The notes below the pieces were generated by a model, which made no database searches, had not been told where the DNA came from, and saw nothing but the letters and a program-made list of their open reading frames with translations. Below, in pieces: positions 44,686 to 57,780 of a stretch of DNA of 64,000 bases (its first letter is position 1; every line of letters starts with the position of its first letter). The stretch lies in the NCBI GenBank assembly GCA_947179155.2, contig OX359273.1, forward strand, positions 37,865,023-37,929,022, read 5' to 3'. Position numbers and translations under genes: made by a program. The stretch is from Hedera helix. Taxonomy: Eukaryota; Streptophyta; Magnoliopsida; Apiales; Araliaceae.

Positions 44686-47600
44686 GTAGTAAATAAATAA
44701 TATAAAAAAAAAAATAAGATGTTCAAGTGTATAAACAACATCATGGGGGGCGGGGGGAATGAAATAAAAAAGTTGATTGTGTAATACCAAATAAAATCAT
44801 TACTTACTTCCCCAGTTGTCCAAGAAGAATAACAATAGCAGGCAAAGATTTCTCTAGGACACAGGAGTCCAACTTTTTCAACAGCTGAAGAACAATGTTG
44901 TTGAATGTCCAATTCCAACTCTGCAAATCAGGTACAAAATTACCAAAAGTTAAGGCAACAAATCTTTTACTTGTACAAAGCAGATGAAATTTTAAAAGAA
45001 AAAATTATTAAACTATATAGCAGAAAAAAGATATTCAAAATCATTGCAAGCAACATCAAAAATGTCTTTGTATCAAAAATGCTAGCGCCATTTTTTCATC
45101 CATGATCCATCTCAAGTTCTCACCCAAGACATTCAAAAGAGAGATGGACATTTTAATTACGAGTGTGCTTTGGGGTTTGTTTGATTGTTTGTGTGTGTGA
45201 AGATAGAGAGTATTTAGAGAATGATGCAAACTTTCACAACATCAATACAAGTTGTAGTCTCGTAAGGTGTTCAAATTCCTCAAGTCAATTGAACTGAAAA
45301 TATAATTATTAATTTAGAAAAGGGAGACTTAGGTTGGTGCAAAATAAAGAAAACTTTATAACAATGACTCAGAAAAACTCAAACATGATTCCTTGTTTCC
45401 CCCTTGAAAAGTTAATAAAGTAGGGCACAATAGTGTACCAAAAAGGGTGTGCAAGCGCAAGCACAATACATGGAGAGTATATAAGGCAGTCCCAAACAAT
45501 CTACTCAAAAGAATAATACCAAGAAAGTTTTGTTGCTTTCTTTTTTCTTTAACAAATTTAAGCTCATATGCCATTAGACAGGTGCTTCAGTAACAAAATA
45601 AATAGATCATTTTGATCATAAAAGATTATTTAGTTAAAATTTGAAATAATTTCAAAAGGTCCAACAAAAATTTCAACGGGAATATGAAATCCATTTACAT
45701 AGTTTTTATGGCCCATTCTCTTGACCTGGTAGGCATTAAAGTCAATTCATATTGCCAAAAAACCGAGTATTCAGAAAAGGGTAGTCATAAATGAAAATTT
45801 CCAACATCAGAAAACTTCATGGGGGGTAATATCTTGTTTGTATGGCTGCCAAGTCTAGTGACAAATGGCTTAGATAGCTGCAATCATTTTTTTTAATCTG
45901 TAAGTTGGCTGCAATAATACTAACCGGCTAACACCATAAGGAAAGGGATATAAACAAACAAAGAAAATGTAAACCAAAAGAGGCGAGGATTATACCATGT
46001 TAGATGCTACCAGCTCAAATAATGACAGGACGTCACCCAAATTGGACAGAATCTTGTCAGAATCAGTTTCCGGTGAAGTAGCCATTCCAGTTTTGTGAAG
46101 ACAATGGGATGCATCATAGTTCCTGCACCGGACACAAAGGACTTCTCCATCACCTGAACATGGTTTAGTTTTCTCCTTGCTGTCCAGGGCTTTAGAATTC
46201 AAAAAAACAATTGATTCGATCAGATCTTTATACGTGACGTCAGATAAGGTATAGTAGTTAAGTTTTTCCATAAGCAGCGAGACAACTACATCCATGGAAA
46301 TGACACCCTCAGAAAATGGGCATTCATTACATGGAGGAAACCCAAGCTGAACTTTGATCAAAGATTGACAATACAAAGTAGAACCTGTTGACATGTTTGC
46401 TCTCTCCAGAAATGTAACTAGAGATTTTATGACAGTCACTAATAAACTGTAGTCGTTATTGCTGAAGTATTTAGCTCCGGATATATAAGCAAAAACATGA
46501 AGAATAGCCAGCATTGAAGAGTCAACCTTTTGCATCTTGAAAATGTTGTACGAAGCCTCACATACAAAACCAATATGATCAACTGCTACACATATAGATG
46601 CTAATACAATTGCCGCAGCCACCAGATGTTGAGCTGAAGCCGCTTGAAAGGATAGAATTACATTCCCACCACTCAAAACAATGCTGGCTCTTGAATCAAT
46701 TACAAGCAATGACTCAGAAGATACATCACCATGTACCAGAACTCTTCTGGCTATAAGGAAATCTTCAATGAGGTTAAGCAGCTCATCCAAATTCAATAAT
46801 TTTTCAAACATCCTTCTCGACTCTAGATTATCCATGACTGCAGTAAAAAAAAATTGTAAGTGTTAAGAAGTTAAGTAATCTATATACAATGTAGCGCAGA
46901 ACATCATTCACAAAAACCTGAGTGCATGTGTCCAGCAAATGAATCAAAGAAGGGGATTAAACCCCCCTCTCTAAGGTTTTTAAAGTTCTGCAACGCAAAC
47001 CCAGGAAAGTTCTGCAAGAGCACTGAAAAAAACACGCAAACCTTTTCCCTGGAAAAAATACATCAAGACAACAATTAGAGAATTGTAGTAACACATACAT
47101 TTATTATCTATAAGGTAAAGAATTCATCAACAAATTCAGCCTGTGCAGATATTAGAAGGAAAACCCAAAGTGACGTAACTCCACATGACCACTTTCAGGC
47201 CTTTTTACTTCTGAAAGCTGTTGCAATTCATCATTTTATAGATATATACTAAATATAATAAATATATACTCGGGATAGAGTATAAATTGAAGTTAAAACT
47301 CCAATGGTTTGTTAAAAATATAATAGAACTTATAAATTCAAAAGACGAAGTTAACTATTATTTAAACAAAACTTTAACAAACATCTATACTTTGACTTGT
47401 TTTAGCATTAACAAGACTAATATTTTACCCAAAGGATTAAAGACATCCAAATTTCTCAAGTTTGGAAGGATATCAGAGATGGAAATTTCCAGAAACAAGT
47501 CTGACCAAAACATGGTTCCTTCTAAAAAGTCCGTATTTCCTAGATCAACAAGCTAACAAATGCAAAGTATAAATACGATGCCCACATAAGTGACAAAAAA

Positions 47601-50600
47601 AGTTCAATTGCCATAAAAGTAATCTCACCAACATGGATCTGAAATTCAGTATCAGTATAAATCACTTACTTGGGTAAAAGATCTTCAACCTTCAAAAGAG
47701 CCAACAACATCTTTTGAACAACCTGGTCTGTCTGAGAAATCATAGAGCACTGAGTCAAACATGTTCTTGTAGCAGAGAATATCTTAGAAATGCTGCTACT
47801 ATCATTGGTATCTGAAAACACAACACAAAACCGAGAAAAATGAGCAGATCCGGGATTACTTTCAAGTGAAATATTTATCCCCTTATTGCCAGTATCCAAC
47901 AGGCCTAACTCGCTCCGGTTCCATAATTGATTCACAGAAGAATTGCCTGCATGCATAGTCTGGGACTTGCAATTTTCATCATTTTCTAAGATTTCACAAA
48001 AATCACCAACACTTTCCTTCTCATGGCAAGTCCCAGAGGTATTAACATTTAACTTGCTAGAATCAATCCCTACATCAAGGCTGCAAGATGGCACCATATT
48101 ATCATTTTCAATTGATAATACACCATTGAAGCAACCAACTACCAAACTCTTGGAGTTATCTATCTGAAACCCAATCTCAGGAAGAGTTGGCGACAAAGGC
48201 CTTTCAATTGCCACACGATAACTTTCCTCAGCAAAAGGATTGTCCAATTCAAGCAATTTCATACAATCCTTATCTTCCACTTCCTCAAAAATTCTCGAGT
48301 TCTTTTTACTAGCATCCCCAATTTTTTCATTGCATGCATGGACAATTCCTGTTGCATTATTCGCTGGTAGAGAATCATTGGGGTAGATATATGTCGCTCC
48401 AATGCCATTAATTCCAAGCTTGCTCTTCAGCTCATTTGAGATGTGTAACCGCTGCATGGCTACTTCCTCCTCAGAAACTGCATTTTTCTTCCTGTGATCA
48501 TTGTCTTGCAGATCAGGTACCGAGCACCTTCCCTCTCCTAAGCATTTGTCTGTTCGACTTTCTAACATATCCTGCAGCGTAGATAACTTCTCTGCTATTT
48601 GCAGATGCCACTTCTTACCCTCACAATACAAATGCTCAATTGATTCAACTGCGTCACCAACTCTCTTTCTCTTCTTATTATGACCAGCCTTCCGCCCGAC
48701 AGCATCAATTCTAAGAGGACTTCTGATACTATTTTCAGCCACCACTGCAATATTTTTGTCGTACATTGATTTGGTAACATCATCATACAGCCACGAAATA
48801 GTTGGTTGCGAATTCGTTTTCCCTTCTACCAATTTATCCAATTTGACGACAGATAAAGCACCCCTTTCCTGTGATCCCACCAACGGTCTATCAGAAAAAG
48901 ATGCCATACTGGAATTTATGCCAGAACTCTTTAACATTGTTTGTTTAGAACCTCTAAGCAGAGGCTCCAATTTAGAGTCAATACCTGATATGGATTCAGC
49001 ACAGCTCCTTCTGGATATGGGAAGCAATGGTGCATTACATTTTACACTATGCTTGAAAGGATCAGAGTCGTCCAAGGCCGTGTGACTAGGCTTCAGAAGT
49101 TCGTTTCCACTCTGAAGGTGCATCTCATATGGTTCTTCGGCCGAGAATTTCCTCTTCAAATTTAAACTTCGGCTTTTAGAAACAGTGCAGTTCTGCAAAG
49201 CAAAGTAAGCTGTATCAATAAAAAAATCATGTGCAGAAGAATGTGTATGCTCTGAATGCGGTGAAGATAGAATTTATCAAAGCCAATTCGTCATAAGACA
49301 AAAGAAACACAACAACTAAAGATGTCTAGCAATACATGCTAAGCAACAAATTCAAAACTAGAGGTTCTTAGCTGACCAATGCTTATGGTCACTTTATTTT
49401 TCATTAACTCAAGTCATCTATTAGCCATTACATAAATACCTACATTTAACTACTCAGCAACCTTGCTTCTGAGAATAAGAAGAAAAGAACCAGTGCAACA
49501 AGAAGCACCAGAAACCTGTATACAATTTCATAAATAGATGTCATCAACATAGCCATAAAAAACAATCAATGTAATTTAAATTTAAGCAGCAGTAAGAGTG
49601 TATGAAGGCCTCCTAGTTCTCTTTAGTCTTTAGTATGTTTACAAGGATTCCAGGGATAATTTTCATGCATGGTGGCCTTACCATTCGGCACCCTTACAAG
49701 AAAGCTAATAGGTCTGCTGATACCTTAGCTGCTGGGGAACATCATCACAAGTCTTTGTTGGTCTTTATCTCCTTGGGTTCTATTTCTTCTGCTGTTATGA
49801 CTACATTCAGGAAGATGCTCCATGTCAAGCTCAGTATAGAATTCATTAGTTTAGTCTTCAGGTTTAATTTTAAAAATTCTATGGTTATGTTTTGTACTGT
49901 CAATTTGCTCTTTGCGGCTTTTGTTTCACCTTGTTTTATTAAAGAGGCAAGGTTTATGTCCCGTCTTTCAATCTTTCTTGTTTCATGGAGGTAAGGTTTA
50001 TGTCCCCATTCAATTTATTTTATTCTAATAAATCGAAATCCTAAACTAGAGGATTTAGGGTGATCCACAGTGCTTACTTTCTAGCAACATGTTAGCTAAA
50101 ACAAAATCTATAAAAACATTTTTAAAAAAAACAGCAGTGAGAGTTCAGATGATTGATGAGCAAGCAGGAACAAACCTTTTCTAGGTCATCTATACCTACA
50201 TCGCCGTATGAGAAACACTTGTCTAGTGTGTCTAGATGATTTGAAATTTGGGAAAACTCCTCCTTTAAGCGCAGTATTTCTCGTTGTAGTAAGACATTAC
50301 GACCCTTTTCCAAACTAGCCACTTGTTTTGCATGCTTTACTTGCATCTTTTCAAGCTTTAATTCTTTTCTTAGCAGCTTCCTTCTCGTTGCCTCAGTATT
50401 CATATACTTACTGACAAGAGGATCGACCAATGTTCTAGAGGACACAAGTTCTTGTATCTCCTTCTTTAGTTCCTCTGTCTTACGTCTATTATCTTCTAGC
50501 TCCCGAGCTAACTGCTCAGCACGATTTTTTTCCACAATGAACTTCTGCTCATATGCTTCTAAAACCTTTTTCTTCTCTTCTGTTATTCTCATCTCTGAAT

Positions 50601-53393
50601 CTGCCCGCTTTTTCTCTCTATTTGCTTTTTGTTTTACATCCTTCAGCTTTTTGTTTAGCTCTTCACACTTTAAACAATCTAAAACCAGCTTCGATGCCCC
50701 AGCTTCTATCTTCGCCATCTCTAACTGAGGCCTGCCTTTCAATTTTGCAGTTTCAAGATTCATCTGTTTAATAGAAAGGTTACCAGGAGCCTCTACCAAT
50801 TTTGTGGAGGATAAATATTTAGCTATCTCTTGTAATTTCTCAAGCCTTCGTCTACCCTCTTCCAACTGCTGAGACAAACAGTCAGCACGAGATTTTTCCT
50901 CCACGACCTTCCTCGTATTTATTTCTGAAAGTTTTCTTTGCTCTTCAGCTTTAGCCATCTCCAAATCTGCACGTCTTTTTTCTTTGATCACCTTTTGTCT
51001 TTCTGTCTCAAGCTTTTCATTTGCCTTTTGAACCTTTAATATCTCTGAAACCAACTTTGATCTTAAGTCATCAACTTCAACACTCAGCCTCTCCAACTGA
51101 TGTCTAGCTTCCTCAGCCTTTTTCTCTTCAATAGCAACAAGCTTCCTTTGTTCATCAGCCTTACTTTTTTCTGCCTTCACAATTTTCTGAGCTTCATTAG
51201 CCTTCTCTTTCTCCACCTCAAATTTTTTCTTCTCAAATTCTGCTCTTGTTCTCTCCTTCTCAAGAAATCCCCTGAGCTGGTTTATTTCTGCCTCCCCTTT
51301 TGAGACACGTTCTTGAAGAAGACTTGCCTCTTTGTCCACATCCCAAACACCTATGCCTTGCTGCAACACTAATATCTGAGACTGCAGAGCAGAGATTTCA
51401 TTCTCCAAAGACAATTTCATAGCCATTTCTTTTGCTTTCTCCTCTTTTTCATTCTCAGCCCTAATTTTTTCTGCCTTCCTTTTATCTGATATCTCATTAG
51501 CTTTCTTCTTCTCTTCATCAGCTTTTCTCTTTTCAAAATCTGCTCTTGTTTTCTCTTTCTCAAGAAGCTCCTTGAGTCGATTTATTTCTGTTTCCTTTTC
51601 AGATACGCATGCTTTAAGAAGAGTTGCATCATTGTCAACATCTTGAGCGTCTAAGCCTGCATTTTGCTGCAATACCAATATCTGAGACTTTAGAGCAGAG
51701 ATTTCATTCTCCAAAGCAACTCGCATAGCCTGTCCTTTCGCTTTCTTCTCTCTTTCATTCTCTGCCCGCAGTTTTTCAGTCCTACATATTTCTGCATCAG
51801 CTTTCTTCCTCTCTTCTTCAGATTTCTTCTTCTCAGAATCTGCTCTTTTCTTCTCTTTCTGAAGAAGCTCCTTGAGCCGACTTATTTCTGTTTCTCTTTC
51901 ACAGACACGTGCTTGAAGAAGAGTTACTTCCTTCTCCATATCTTGAGCCTGTTGCTGCAACAGTGTTATGTGAGACTTTAGAGCAGAGATTTCATTCTCC
52001 AAAGAAACTCGAAAGGCCGATTCTTTCACTTTCATCTCTTTTTCATTGTCTTCTTGCAGTTTCTCATCCCTAGCTTTTTCTACCTTAGCTGTTTTCCATG
52101 CTTCATTAGCTTTCTTCAATTCCGCCTTAGCTTTCTTCAATTCCACCTCAGCTTTCTTCAATTCTGCTTTAGCTTTCTTCAGCTCTGAATCTGCTTTCAT
52201 TTGCCCCTTCTCAAGATGCTCCTTGAGCCGATTTATTTCTTTTTCCCCTTCAGCCACACATGCCCGAAGAAGTACTACTTCCTCAGCCACATCTTCAGCT
52301 CCAGAACTACCTTTTTGCTTCAAAGAAAATATCTCCGACTTCAAAGCAAGAATTTCATTTTCCAAAGAAAGTCGCATAGCTGATTCTTTGAATTTCTCCT
52401 CTCTCTCATTGGCTGATCGCATTCGCTCCTCCTCATGTACTGATTAAAACATTAACACAAAGAAAAAGAAAAAACAGATGTAAATCAAAGATAGGAGGGA
52501 AAAAAACACATAAAAATTAGTAGTATAAGGTTTCTGAATGGTACTCTAAGGAATACATGTCATCATGTTAACAGCTAAAAATTGGTTTTGAATGAAAAAT
52601 CAATCAATACTAGTTGGATGCTAAAGGGAAGACATCTCAGGGCCTATTAATGGTTTCCACAACACTTGACGTGTAACTTAATCCATAAAAAGAAATTGAA
52701 AAATTCAAGTGAGACGATCCCATTTAATAGAAAGAGGGCAGCAACAAAAAATTTATGTAAATGCTGCAACATGCAAGGTTTCATAGTCATACCCGTTTTT
52801 GATTTATCAGCAGGAGAAAAAATATACCCATTATTTATTTATCTGATTTATTTATGATCTATAAATGAAATCAAATATCTGTTTTTTTATTCTTTTAACT
52901 AGGCTGTCATTTCCAACAAATTTCATGATGGAGAATGACTCATAAGTTGCAGAAAAATAAACTACACAAAAATCTTCTATTTTTCTACTGAAAATTGTTG
53001 CAAACAATCAAGCACACATTGGATAAATGAGCTACAAATTAAATTGGAGAGACAGAAAAACAAGAAAAAGTAACAAGATAGTATCATAAAATTTTATACA
53101 AAAAAAAAAAATTACCTTTCTTGAGCTCGAGATTTTCCGCCTCAATCTTGGCAATTTGCTTTTCATAGTTCCCTATTCCCTGCTTAAAAGCAGTCCGATA
53201 ATTTTCTGACTTGCTGAGCTTCTGTTGCAACTTCGATAATTTCTCTTTCCACTTCACATTCAAAAAAAAATATCAGTAGCCATCTTCAATTTGAAAAGAA
53301 CTGAAAACAAAATCTAGAAATTTAAATATAAAAATTTACCAGTTCACAACAGGGATTAGCGGGCACATGTTTCACCACCGTCCCATCCGCCAT
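43672..53393 (-). CDS. MEE22/EMB1611-like coiled-coil protein, eight exons
   Basis: Exons (- strand order): 53393-53340, 53251-53116, 52439-50176, 49192-47670, 47048-46918, 46837-45996, 44920-44808 and 43963-43672. Every intron is GT-AG. Phases join without a break into 1784 codons. The protein starts MADGTVVKHVPANPCCELW. Residues about 20-818 are highly charged coiled coil, with repeated blocks of the type ENEISALKSQI followed by EINRLKELLEKEK (four rounds, about residues 80-420) and a short run of AELKKA repeats. Residues about 819-1326 are low-complexity and polar, with a basic KKRKR cluster that could be a nuclear signal. The C-terminal part is helical and leucine-rich. In Arabidopsis the related protein is needed for embryo and shoot-meristem development; biochemical role unknown. 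Orthology is inferred from the N-terminus and layout. It is single-copy here and unrelated to the BBE-like genes. Confidence 0.9.
44634..44684. repeat. (AAT)n microsatellite in intron 7
   Basis: About 17 AAT/TAA units inside the last intron of the MEE22-like gene. The poly-Tyr/poly-Ile open frames reported across it are artefacts of the repeat. Confidence 0.95.
49600..50040 (+). mobile_element. LINE 3'-end fragment in intron 3
   Basis: Lies in intron 3 (49193-50175), opposite in strand to the host gene. The frame from 49635 includes PYKKANRSADTLAAGEHHH, close to the conserved REANRCADxLAxxGH end of LINE RNase H domains. A non-coding tail then runs to 'ttctaataaatcg'. The 5' part (endonuclease, reverse transcriptase) is absent, as in typical 5'-truncated LINE copies. 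The call rests on one motif. Confidence 0.5.
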
Positions 53394-54302
53394 TGCTACG
53401 TAAATTCACAACGCAACAATTAGGGTTAACATTTCCACCTCCCAAATCAATTACACAGAGAGAAAGGGGAAGAAAATGATGTGGAATAAGAATCTGAAAC
53501 CGAACAACGAATTAACCTACCTTTTAAATCCGGTAGACTAGGAATTTAGATCGCTAGAACTATAATCGCAGTCGTTCGAATACCATACCAGTGAATATTA
53601 TCTCTATCTCTCTCATCAGAAAGATTCTGCTAAACCCTCTCAGTTTTCAGTAAACCCTTCGGTCGGAAGGATCGTAGGATATTTGATTTTATACCTGTAA
53701 CTGTTTGAACTGAATCGACCGGATAATAAAGTATATAAAACGGATACGGGTTACCGAACCCGACACTGAGTAAAACACGGGTGGGAATAGTAGACGGCTC
53801 GTGTATTGTAATTTGTCTATGTATTGTAATCTAATAATAATAAAAGAGTATGTGAGATGAATCAGTAAAAGAAAATGCAGATCTGAATTCCCAATCTATT
53901 TTATCTTTCTTTCTTACCCTGCATAATTAATATTATTTCCTCCAATCAAAAATAATATCATGTTAACTCTTTGAAATTAATTCATTGAAATTTTAATCTA
54001 TAAATAAATATGGATTTATTAATTTTGAATAAAATAATTTTAATTATTAAAAGATAAAAAGGAAGGTGAGAAATACAGTATATAATTATGTAAACTATCA
54101 TACGAAAATAACTTTTTTTTTTAAGTAATTGAAAACATTCTCATTCATATTATGTATAAAAATATGTTTTATAATTTTTTAAAATATTACTATTCACGTA
54201 AGAATATGAGGTATTTGTCACCTCCCATGTCCTCTTATTTAAATGTATTATTATAAAGGTTATCTAAGGTAAAAACATGAGGTGTATGTGTGTTATCGTA
54301 CG
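53394..54302. other. Promoter region of MEE22-like gene and AT-rich spacer
   Basis: Contains the presumed 5' leader and promoter of the - strand gene up to about 53900, then A/T-rich sequence to the LTR edge. The only genes on either side are the MEE22-like gene and mobile DNA. Confidence 0.5.
53687..53693 (-). promoter_or_regulatory. TATA-like box of MEE22-like gene
   Basis: TATAAAA on the - strand, about 295 bp upstream of the ATG at 53393. This leaves room for a leader, possibly with a 5'-UTR intron, since 'aaaaggtagg' near 53520 could be a donor. Transcription start not demonstrated. Confidence 0.35.
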
Positions 54303-55000
54303 TGTCGACGCCGGGATTAGTCGTTTCGTTTTTTAATATTAAAAGTCATTTTTAATTTAGCCTTTGATTAATATGTAATTTTTTTAAAAGGGTTGGCTTA
54401 AGTGTCGACGGGATTTGAAAGGTCGATTTTATAATGAGCCAATTGACCAGAGTCGCCAGTTGGTATATTTGAAAAGGATGTATCAACTCATCCGAATTTT
54501 ATTTTCGTAATCGCTGGCTCATATGTGACTCCGAATTAACTGGTCTGCGAACCGAGAGTCATAGAGTTTGGGGGCTTGCTTAAGCGAGGGGAAGGTGTTA
54601 GGCACCCCCTGACTTCCGTGAAACACGATTACCGTAATCTCGATGTTTTTCTATCCTTTTAAAATCCTAAAAATGTGTGAGTTATATGTGTGTGCATGCG
54701 TGCCTAGGTGAATGTTTGTGGTGAATTTTGCTTGGATTTTATATGGCAAATGTGTCTTATTCTGGAAAGCGTTTTAGACGTCATTTGACCCAAATGACAA
54801 GGCTTTGTTTCATAATAAAGATTTATTTTAACTTGAAAAGCGATGAGGATTTTTATTAGGTGTCGTTTATAGAAAACAAGAGTTTTTAAACTTTTGTCAA
54901 ATAGGAATCGAGACTATACATTACCTTCTAATAGTAAATTGAATAAAATGAAGGCAACTTCTAGAACTCTTTAACCCTATGCACAAAATTTAATGAAAAC

Positions 55001-56421
55001 TGGTGTGATGTCGCAAGCACCCAAAAATAAAATCTTACTTTGGAAAAATAAATATGTAGTAGTGTAAGCAAGAGTCGATCCCACAGAGAATGATTATTTA
55101 ATTTTATGTTTTGTAAATAAGAATTGGGGGGGTTTTGTAATTAAAGAAATAATTTAAAATAAACTAATTAAAATAATTATGTAAGAAATAAATATAAATA
55201 AAAAGCCTTGGTTTAAGTTAATATCCTCCATCAAGAATTTACAACTGATCACTGATGCAAGAATAACTCAATTAATATTTTGAAGATTCACCGTAGAAAG
55301 AACTACTCGCAGGTGGAATAATTTTTCTCCTCTCTCCTTAATTTTAGATAAGTAGAGCCACTTGGTCTAAATACCCTTACTAATAAACAACCTCCGGCAC
55401 TTGCTAAAGATTTAATTTAATAGCAGCATAAAGAATTAGAGAGATCGTTGAACTAAACAACACAAGCCACTTGTTTGCATTTAATTTAGATGAATATTCT
55501 TCCTAAGATAAAATAATTTTTTGATCTGCAAAATAATTATTAAACTTAGTTGCTTCACAAATAGCAGTAGATTAATATGAATAATAAACTAGTAGGCCTC
55601 CTAGCAATTAAACAAATCAATCATGAAATTAAGCATAGAAGAATATTCAATAATCAAAATATAAATTGAACAATTAAAATAAATTAGATCTCACAGTGGA
55701 TAAATCTTGATGGCTTCAATCACTTAAACCAAGAAAAATAATTTAGCTACTCATGATTGTAGAGAACACTAAAGAATAGAAGAGGGAATTTTTATTCTAA
55801 GAGAAGTTGTATTGCAGTGTAGGAAATCCAAAATAAGGAAGGAAAAAGGAACTGCCAGCCGCCAGCCAATCATGAAGAGAGAGAAAAAGGACCGCAGCAC
55901 GCGCGCCAGCCGCCTTTTCCTTCTTTACCGTTGGCGCGTGGACTACACGCGCCCGAAACAACTGAAACCGGTCGCGCAATGCGCGGACTGCTTTTGATTT
56001 TTCCTAGACCAAAACGGCGTCGTTTTGATGCGCACGCCAATTCCTTCGCCGCGCCATGCGCGGTCGCCAGTGTTTCCGGTTAATTACCATTCTGCCATCT
56101 GATCTTTGCAGATTTTACAAATTTGCCCCCAAAGCTTATTTTCCTACAAAATAAAATAAATAAAAATAATATAAAAATACTAAAAATCCTAAAAATACAT
56201 AATAATAAATAAAACACCTAAAACACTAAAAATAAATAAAAACACATAAATAAAAAGAAATATAAAATTACTATAAAATTACCTAAATTAACATAAATTA
56301 ATTAAAATCCTATAAAACCTATTAAAATCAAAATAAACTAGATAATTAAACATTTAAGCACACAATAAATATAAAAACTAAGTATTAGGGCATAAAAATA
56401 CCATATAATTTAGCCCTATCA
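55001..56421 (-). repeat. 3' LTR of gag-only Gypsy element
   Basis: 1421 bp, equal in length to the other LTR. It contains a GC-rich block at about 55850-56085 (cgcgcgcc, aaacggcgtcgtttt) next to an A/T-rich block at 56140-56350. The pairs of open frames at 55797-55997 recur identically in the other LTR and are not genes. Confidence 0.93.
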
Positions 56422-56875
56422 AATACCCCCACACTTAGCTTTTTGCTCGTCCTCGGGCAAAACAAAAATAAAAATTATAAAAATTAAACTAATAACCAAA
56501 CAACTCACTTGAGCAACAGAGCAATATAAATTTCAACATCAGCCTCAAAGATTTTTTAAATGATAACTCATAGAAAATTTCAAAATCATGCAAAATCTAG
56601 AACTTCAACATATTTATCAATTCTACTTTACTCAAGATCTTTTGTGTGTGTGTGTATCCAAATGTATTAAACTAATCAAAACTCAGATAAGTTTAGGTTA
56701 TTAATTACCTTATAGAAGATATACAACAAAACTCAAAATACTTATTTTTCTCATCACTTTCAGTTAATACAGACAAATATAAATCAGAAGATCAAAAGGT
56801 TTTTAATCAATGAAGCATACTAGGATTATCAAATTTTTTTCTTTCAAATATTTTTTCAATTTTTTTTCTTTTAAT

Positions 56876-57032
56876 GGGTGCATTTTATGCTCCATCCCAT
56901 TTTTTTTTTCTTTTTTTTTTTCTTTCACGGTGAGTGCATTTTATGCTCCATCTCACCAACGAGTGCGTTTTACGCTCCATCTCGCTTTTTCATGTGTTTA
57001 TGAGTGAGTGCGTTTTACGCTCCATCTCAACC
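56876..57032. repeat. GTGCATTTTATGCTCCATCTC repeat in gag-only element
   Basis: Four irregular copies of GTGC[A/G]TTTTA[T/C]GCTCCATC[C/T]C at about 56879, 56934, 56961 and 57008, separated by pyrimidine-rich or short spacers. They lie in the 3' non-coding part of the interior, between gag and the polypurine tract. Confidence 0.8.
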
Positions 57033-57780
57033 CATCACAAGATTTTTCTTTTTCCTTCTTCAATAATAATCCTAGAAAAATTACCTAAATCATCTCCTCC
57101 AAATTATATTTTGTCTTATATTTCACTTTAAATAATGATCAAATAAGATATAGAGTTCAAAAATATCTTCCATAAGCGTTTTAACCATATAAACTTTCTC
57201 TTAATTAAAACTAGCTCAAACAAATGGATGTAAGTGCATAAAAAGTTAAAAAATCTCAAACAAAGTAATTATCAATAAAAAGTCAAAAATGCAAACTAAG
57301 CAAAAATTTATCATTTTTCTAAGAGTTATTAAATAAAAATCAAAATTTTTATCATTAGCTAAAAATTTAAAATTCAATCAACTCATTGCTCAAGTGACAC
57401 ATCCTAAAAATAAATAAAAAAATTACCCCATTTTCGTAGGAAACACGGTTACACTTAGCATGTGCAACAAGCCTTTAAACCCCAAGTGGACGAGTTTTGT
57501 CTCGTGAGGGTTTGCAGTGAATTTACCCACAAAATTCAAAATTTCAAAATTTTTAAAATTTCCTAAAATTTGCAAAATATGGCCTAAAAATAACAAAAAT
57601 CCTAAATCTCTTCCCCCACACTTAAAATTTACATTGTCCCCAATGTAAAATAAATGCAAAGAAAAAGGCACAAATAATTATAAAAAGAAAAAGGAAAAGA
57701 AATGCAAATCTGTTTTCTTTGGGTTGCCTTCCAAGCAGCGCCTTTGTTTATTGTCATTGGCTCGACAGCATGCTTAAACA

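Noticed and set aside
44521..44918. Open frames with poly-Tyr / poly-Ile on the - strand
   Set aside because: Produced by the (AAT)n microsatellite. The only real coding part here is exon 7 of the MEE22-like gene (44808-44920), in a different frame.
49635..49994. Independent + strand gene within intron 3
   Set aside because: The content matches only the tail of a LINE RNase H domain and lacks a complete domain or promoter.
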